Shown one piece after another: positions 58,163 through 64,000 of a DNA stretch of 64,000 nucleotides. The notes below the pieces were generated by a model that was not told the DNA's origin, did no database searches, and saw only the letters and a list, made by a program, of their open reading frames with translations. The translations under genes and the position numbers were made by a program. Numbering within the stretch: the stretch's first letter is position 1; each line of letters begins with the position of its first letter. Origin of the DNA: Rosa chinensis (taxonomy: Eukaryota > Streptophyta > Magnoliopsida > Rosales > Rosaceae); NCBI RefSeq assembly GCF_002994745.2, contig NC_037091.1:8146001-8210000 (forward strand). Reading direction: 5' to 3'.

Positions 58163-59253
58163 TCTGAAGTATCTGATTTTGCTTTAGAAAGATTTTGGCG
58201 TCATCTTTCTGGGCTTCCCTTCTTTCGGCAAGTTTAGCATTGCTCTTTTGCATGATTACATATGATGCGATGGTCTCATGCTACTAACGTCAAAATTATT
58301 ATTCAGGAAAATTGCTTCGCAGACCTTGATTTGTGGTGGTAAATGGAAGCCCATATTCTTCTTATTTTGGATTATATGGTTGGGAAAAATGAGTTTCGAA
58401 TCTCATGGAGCTTGGTGGGTCAGATGACTCTTCTTGGGGTTGGTTTCTCAAAGGTTCTAGCAGCTCTTTTTTTTTTATCTTTTTTTTTTTATCTCTATGT
58501 CATTAATTTCTGCTTGTTGCCTTTTGTATGATTGTATTAGAGAGTTTTTCTCTACTTTCTTTTGTTTTGTTTAATGAGAAAGATTTTGGCCTAGTCCCTC
58601 ATTCTCTTTTGTAATTTTTCTCTTTCATTTAATAAAATTTCGAGTAAGGGGACAGATTACTCCCTTATCTCGCTTAAAAAAAAAGCCATATATGCATTTC
58701 TATAATCTACTGATTGTTATTCAAAAAATAATCTACTAATCGAAACTCCAAAAACAACAAGACCCAATTAAGTTCATGGATAATACAACAACAAAATAAA
58801 ACAAACTAGAAAGCATAAATGCATTTAAAGAATGTACCTTGTTTGAAAACCAGTTCACTTTTGCTTTCTTTCTTCCTTTTTTTTCTTCTTTTTTTTTCTT
58901 TTTAAGGTTAATGCTCCTTACCGAATACCGAGCATCTTTAGAACTGATTAGGGACTTTTTGATTCGTATCGGAGAAAACACCAAGCACTAGAAGAACTTC
59001 TAAGTATAGATATGAACCAGCCATGAGAGAAAATAAAAACAGAAATACAGAAATCTTAATTCCAAGTCTACTCCATTCAGATGACTAAGCATGAGAATAT
59101 CCAGAGCAAAACATCTTTTCAAGTTTACATAAAAATATATACCCATTAAACAAAACTCTGTCAAATTTGGGGATGTATATTATCAAACAAAAAAAGGACA
59201 ACACCAAAATCCGTCTTGTGCAGAGAGATGGAAGACGCCAAAACGGTATCACT

Positions 59254-59666
<413 letters not shown>

Positions 59667-60199
59667 TTTGGGCGCTGCTGCTCAAAATGAGATACTGACC
59701 CTTTTGCTCAACTGAGGAAGTGGCCTTGTTTGTCCGAGTATGTTGAAACAAACTTAAGCTCAGGGGAAACAAATTTAATCAAACTTTAAGGAAAAGGCTC
59801 AATCTCGGCTACTAATTACAGACATAGTACCTGGCTGAGGTTGTTCTAACCGACTGTGACTAAAGGATTTCCAGTTAGCATATGACATCAATTCCTCCAT
59901 CTCTTAAACCCCTTTGATGCTACAATTGGATTTGGATCCACAATTCCCACTTAACTAAATCACAGATACCAGATTTCCATAGAAAACGAAAACGAAAACG
60001 AAAACAAGAACATTCTTTTAAATACCAGATTACCAGATTTCCCCTTCAACTATACAAAGATAATAACTTGTTCTGTTCCTCGTCAAATTCAAATTCCAAT
60101 GAAGAGAGAAGAAGAACAAGAACTTATGATCGAGGAGAGTCTGAGAGAGAAGAGGAGGCTGACGACTGGTTCTAGCGAGTCGAGGAGAGAGCCGAGAGT

Positions 60200-60430
60200 T
60201 TGCCGGTTGCGGACGAGGTTTCCGGTCGCAATATGAGGCACTCCGAGAACAGTCGAGAGTTTAGACGCGTACATGCAGTTGCCGAGGAAACCCACTGTCC
60301 TTTACCCGAGCTGAGACGCCGCCTTGGTTCAATTTCGCAATTTCGCCACGACAACGACGACGAGCAGAAGCTCTGGACTCTACTCCCGCCCGCTCTTAAT
60401 CTCAGTACGCGATTCAGAACCGCTATGTGA
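60200..60430 (-). pseudogene. Adenylate kinase gene fragment lacking its P-loop
   Basis: The minus strand has AVLNRVLRLRAGGSRVQSF (targeting-peptide-like), then GKGQWV, and in a shifted frame GFLGNCMYASKLSTVLGVPH followed by IATGNLVRN. Plant organellar adenylate kinases have QWVFLGCPGVGKGTYASRLS then GVPHIATGDLVR. Here the CPGVGKGT nucleotide-binding loop is missing, along with a frame change. The rest of the enzyme is absent. It lies upstream of the RPL23 copy on the same strand. Confidence 0.8.
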
Positions 60431-60499
60431 GGAGGAGGAGCAAGAATGGGTGCAAGTAAAATGAAATTTACTTCAGCTTGATTTTTTTTTTTACTCAAA

Positions 60500-61550
60500 T
60501 TTCACACTGTCTGCCAAACGTCGAGTGCTATGCACGCGCTGTTAATCCCCCAGTTGGATACCCACCCAAGGTGGTCAGCAGACATTCTCGTTGGTCTTCA
60601 GCCCCTCAGGCTTTTTGTGTTTTTAAGGATGATCCGGAACAAATGTTGTCATGAGTGATGTCACTGTGTATTGTTCCATTTGTTGTATTTACAAATGGTC
60701 GATGGCATCCCAATTGGGTCCTATGATTAGTTGAAAAGTTTGAACATTCAAGTGTTCATACCTAATCGAGTGTTCACAACTCACATGCACGTCTTAATCA
60801 CTGGTTGAATTTGTTCTTTTAGCTGCTAGAATGAAGACAAAGAAATAGAGAAACAAACGATTTAACTTTTGTCACAAGCTACCACTAATATTTGATATTA
60901 AATTGGATATGTGTTCTTTTAATTCATAGGAACATAGAGTAGTTTAATATTCCCCCATAGATATCATTCAGTTTTGCACGTTTGTAATTTTCCCACTTGG
61001 GATGATGACTTGCATTACTAATTGTAAGTTAATTATTAAGTCGATCAATGCATGTGACGATGGTCATGTTAGCTCTAGAAAGCTAGCTAGTGGAAGCAAT
61101 TTCAAAAAGAGATCGATTTAGTATAATAATTTAGATGTGTAACTAAAAATCTGTGTGTCATCCCCTCTCTTTCCGCGTTGAGGGCGACGCTTGTGTCTTA
61201 ATTGTCTACAAGAAACTAAGCTTGTTTAACTATTTAATTGGTTGATTCTAACTCTCCGGGTATATGTATCATGTTCCTCCGATATACTCTTTTCCAAGAA
61301 TTAATATGCATGTGTGTGGAGCTGAGCATTCTAGCTTGAAAGGGCTCCAAATCTCAATTTTAAGAAGAAGAAAAAAAATGCATATATGGGTAAGGTGTTC
61401 ACTTTTTCTTTTTTCTTTTCACTAGGTTTTTTAATAAACAAAGCCAAATAGTACAAATATATACATGAAGAAATTATGTACGAGTCGTAAATTTGTTTGT
61501 TTTTTTTTGGTTGGACACGGTGTATGAATCATGTGGCTATCTTAGCCAAG
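60500..61550. other. Spacer; no gene recognised
   Basis: AT-rich, no coding or transposon end identified. Confidence 0.4.
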
Positions 61551-61757
61551 TTTCTGTTTAGTCCTTAACCCAAACCACCAAAATAAGCAAAAGTTACCCC
61601 ACTTACCCCAGCAACAGATTTTTGTTCTCAGATACACAATTTAAGCTCAAATCACCATTTTACCCTCAAACTAATTAAAAAATTACCCACTACCATTCTG
61701 TCTCATCTCTCTCTCTGGACGCCAATACTCTTTTTCTCTCTCTCAGTCTCCAATCTG

Positions 61758-61879
<122 letters not shown>

Positions 61880-62464
61880 CCTGCCCTCCCCGGCCTGCAA
61901 AGCCCCGACGCCAACTCCACCTACTACCACCTGCAAAGCCCCGACTCAGCCTCTGTCCCTCACACTCTCACATTGGATTGAAGAAATCTCATCGGGTTTC
62001 AGGTATGGATCATCGGCGCAAGAGATGAGCTGGTGCTATGGAGCTCCGGCGGTCAAAGCCTCGATCGTCGGCGCCGGTTCTAGGGCTGGGTCGAAGGACG
62101 ACTCTGTCGCCGGCACCTCTCTCTCTCTCTCTGGCACGAAGCCGTCACCGGTTGCTTGGACCTCGCCTTCGACTGGTCCCGGCAGCAGGAAGCGGAGACC
62201 GGTCATCCCTCTCCGATCTGCACTTTCTCTCTCATCCCTCTTCGAGGTGGCTGGGAGCCGGCCCACACAGATGGAAGGTGTGGCGGTTGATGTGATGGTG
62301 GAGGTGGCGGCCGGGCTGCTGGTAGACGGGAAATTGGTGGAGGATAACAACAATTTGATGCCCAGAGCTTTTCTCTAGGTGCCCAAACTATTTTTTTTTT
62401 TTTATAGATAAAATGGGGCAGAAGACCAAAATGAAAGAAAAATGAAAAAAAAAAAAAAAAAAAG

Positions 62465-62755
62465 GTTCTATTGGGGCAATAGACGTTTTGAATTGATGTA
62501 ATCTCTTTGTTTTTTTTCCTATAATCAAAGTTTTATTTGTCTAAATTTAAAGAGATTAGTTCTCATTCCAGCAACTAAAAGTCTTATTGGGGGATAGTAG
62601 ACGTCTATTGGGGGGCAATACATGGCTGATAAACGTCTATTGGGGGCAATAGACGTTTTGAATTGATGGACTCTCCTCATTTTTTTTCTTTAATCAAAGT
62701 TTTATTTGTCTAAATTGAGGGAGATTAGTTCTTATTCTGGCAATTGAAAGTCTTA
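62465..62755. repeat. Tandem duplication, unit about 165-170 bp
   Basis: The segment starting ATTGGGGCAATAGACGTTTT (about 62469) and running through AATCAAAGTTTTATTTGTC to AAAGTCTTATTG recurs from about 62640. Confidence 0.8.
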
Positions 62756-62957
62756 TTGAGGGGCATTAGACGGCTATTGGGGGGCAATACACGGCTGATA
62801 GACATCTATTGGGGGGCAGTAGACGTCTATTGGGGGGCAATAGACTATTGGAGGCAATAGACATCTATTGGGGGCCAATATACATCTACTGGGGGCAATA
62901 GACCTCTATTGCCCATCCATTGGGGAGCAATAGACGTTTATTGGGGTAATAAACATG
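62582..62957. repeat. Minisatellite of self-complementary units
   Basis: About ten units of the form (A)GACGTCTATTGGGGGGCAA followed by TAGAC. CTATTG and CAATAG on either side of the G-run pair with each other, so every unit can fold. Units vary in the G-run length and in the spacer. Confidence 0.85.
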
Positions 62958-63040
62958 TCCGGCAACCTATGACCGGAATCCGGCAGCAGGTGACCGGAAT
63001 CCGGCAGCAGGTGACCAGAATCCGGCGGCCGGTGATGGGC
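62958..63040. repeat. Short CCGG-rich tandem repeat
   Basis: Three to four copies of GACCGGAATCCGGCAGCAGG-like units adjoining the minisatellite. Confidence 0.75.
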
Positions 63041-63269
63041 TCCGGCGAAGTCTCTTATGGTTTCTCTCTTAGGGTTTAGGGTTTCTCTCTCTCTCTCTAA
63101 GTAACAAAAGGGTGAGGGGTAAAATGGTATTAAAAAAAAAAATCTTAATGGGGTATTAGAGAAGACTCCCTTAGAGTGTATTGGGTAAGAGAGAATTAAA
63201 AAAACTTAATGAAGTAAGTGGGAAAAAAATCCCTAGAAATTGGGTAAATGGACAAAACCCCTTTTAAGA

Positions 63270-63719
63270 ATCCCTATCCCATGACGTCGTTTTGTATCCC
63301 TTTCAATTTTTAAAAATTTATTTGTCTTCCCACCACTCATATTTCTCTTCCATGCACGTACAAATATGCACTTATATGTAATTAATTAACTCTTAATCTT
63401 TTGCCTTTTCTTGGTTCTACTTCTCACGTACCATAATACTGGGTTGACCATAAAAGTCCAAAACATGTCAAAAAAAGAACGTTTTAATAAAGATAAGCTA
63501 ATTCATAATATTCAATGTGAGTACACTGGATGCTTTACATAACAAGAACATTATTATACGTACTCGATCTCTAGTAGGCTAGCTAGGTACAACATGCAGG
63601 AAATGAAGCATAGTCTGCTGTACGTAACTGATCCGTAGAACAGTGACAAAATAAGGCAGAGATATAGCAGCTCTTATTTTCACATAAATATCATGACACT
63701 AGAAAACTAATGATGCGTA
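63270..63719. other. Spacer and probable 3' UTR of the right-edge gene
   Basis: No coding signal. It lies directly after the stop codon of the minus-strand proline-rich gene. Confidence 0.45.
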
Positions 63720-64000
63720 TCAGTAGGGAGATGGAGGTTTGTGAGGTGGTTTTTGAGGGGCAGTTGGAGGCTTCTTTGCAACAGTACTAGGAGGCTTTAA
63801 TTTCCGGGGTGGCTTGTGTGGTGATTCTTTGGCATCCTTCTCTGCATTGTCTCCAAGGTGACGATCATGATGTGGTGGCTTCTCTCCTTTACCCTTTGGT
63901 GGCTTGTGTTCTGGGAATGGCTTATGTTCTTCATTTTTGTTAAGTGGGGTTGGTGGCTTGTGTTTTGGGGGTGGCTTCTTTCCTTCAGGAGACTTACCAT
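63720..64000 (-). CDS. Proline-rich cell-wall protein, 3' part (runs off the window)
   Basis: The minus strand is open from the window edge for 93 codons to a TGA at 63722-63720. It reads GKSPEGKKPPPKHKPPTP, EEHKPFPEHKPPKGKGEKPP, HHDRHLGDNAEKDA, SPHKPPRKLKPPSTVAKK and ends PPTAPQKPPHKPPSPY. Lys-Pro-Pro units with His, Lys and a terminal Tyr closely resemble the protein at 36261-36734 (which ends HKPPTPPNHY), so the two look like paralogous secreted wall proteins. The start and signal peptide lie beyond the window. This frame differs from the Ser/His-rich frame that opens with ATG at the edge, which is only a shadow. Confidence 0.88.
   Translation of the reverse strand, partial: GKSPEGKKPPPKHKPPTPLNKNEEHKPFPEHKPPKGKGEKPPHHDRHLGDNAEKDAKESPHKPPRKLKPPSTVAKKPPTAPQKPPHKPPSPY

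Larger units (their letters stand above)
51688..58684 (+). mobile_element. 5'-truncated LINE, split by a MULE
   Basis: Direct repeats AGCCATATGTG (51677-51687) and AGCCATATATG (58684-58694) match at 10 of 11 bases, and the right copy follows a poly(A) run. Left of the MULE are the zinc-finger (zf-RVT) and linker of ORF2. Right of it is the RNase H domain and 3' UTR. Sequence across the MULE site reads on in the usual LINE order, so this is one LINE cut in two. The reverse transcriptase core was lost by 5' truncation. Confidence 0.8.

Noticed and set aside
63797..64000. Ser/His-rich minus-strand frame starting with ATG at the window edge
   Set aside because: It is out of frame with the Lys-Pro-Pro coding sequence, which ends in a proper stop and matches the 36261 protein.

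Overview
This window looks like plant nuclear DNA from a dicot; a rosid is likely and Rosaceae is only a guess. The pointers are AT-rich spacer DNA, spliced plant gene fragments (MLP/Bet v 1-type protein, D-type cyclin, myosin XI, vacuolar processing enzyme, S-domain receptor kinase), proline-rich cell-wall genes, and plant CACTA, hAT, MULE, PIF/Harbinger, Ty1/copia, TRIM and LINE elements. I see no bacterial, organellar or CRISPR sequence. Intact or possibly intact non-transposon genes are few: one proline-rich wall protein gene (36261-36734, minus) and the 3' end of a second one running off the right edge (63720-64000, minus). Both lie on the same strand, about 27 kb apart.

Most of the window is mobile DNA nested to a depth of three. 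In most cases the boundaries can be read exactly from target-site duplications (TSDs). From left to right: (1) an old long-TIR MULE (about 438-8077) holds a CACTA element (1277-5131, TSD CTC) that carries fragments of a PrmC/HemK-type methyltransferase gene and a BPA1-like gene, and a hAT element (5476-7700, TSD TTTTTCAT). (2) A short MULE (10640-19536) holds a Ty1/copia element (11361-19367, TSD GTCTT) whose reverse transcriptase is split by an intron-bearing S-domain receptor kinase fragment. (3) A broken MLP-like gene (20133-20738, minus). (4) A LINE-like insertion carrying only an ORF1-type protein (23367-25082, 20-bp TSD) lies next to a myosin XI pseudogene. (5) A MULE (26050 to about 30430) holds a 2.36-kb solo LTR and a 505-bp hAT MITE. 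(6) A complete-looking PIF/Harbinger element (30667-34632) carries both transposase and Myb/SANT-type ORFs. (7) A cyclin D pseudogene, then the first proline-rich gene.

Further right: (8) a LINE-like unit (38282-42930, 15-bp TSD) holds a TAA-flanked TIR element (39118-42588) that has captured a vacuolar processing enzyme fragment. (9) A truncated copia 5' end and a homoserine kinase fragment. (10) A diverged tandem-repeat array of roughly 0.5-kb units (44766-51680), interrupted by a 414-bp MULE-type MITE and a hAT element that itself holds a gag/protease-only copia element. (11) A LINE (51688-58684) holds a MULE (52030-57620), which holds a chimeric LTR unit made of a reverse-oriented TRIM fused to a copia element (52076-56764). 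(12) An RPL23 retropseudogene, an adenylate kinase fragment, a long CT microsatellite, a palindromic minisatellite, and the second proline-rich gene.

The most interesting observations are host gene fragments carried inside four elements or split elements, the chimeric TRIM/copia insertion with a single TSD, a foldback copy of flanking DNA inside a hAT terminus, a duplicated catalytic YVDD box in a reverse transcriptase, and an apparently intact Harbinger element. No operon-like organisation exists. Gene calls were made by eye from protein motifs, so family names rest on remembered family patterns and not on a search.
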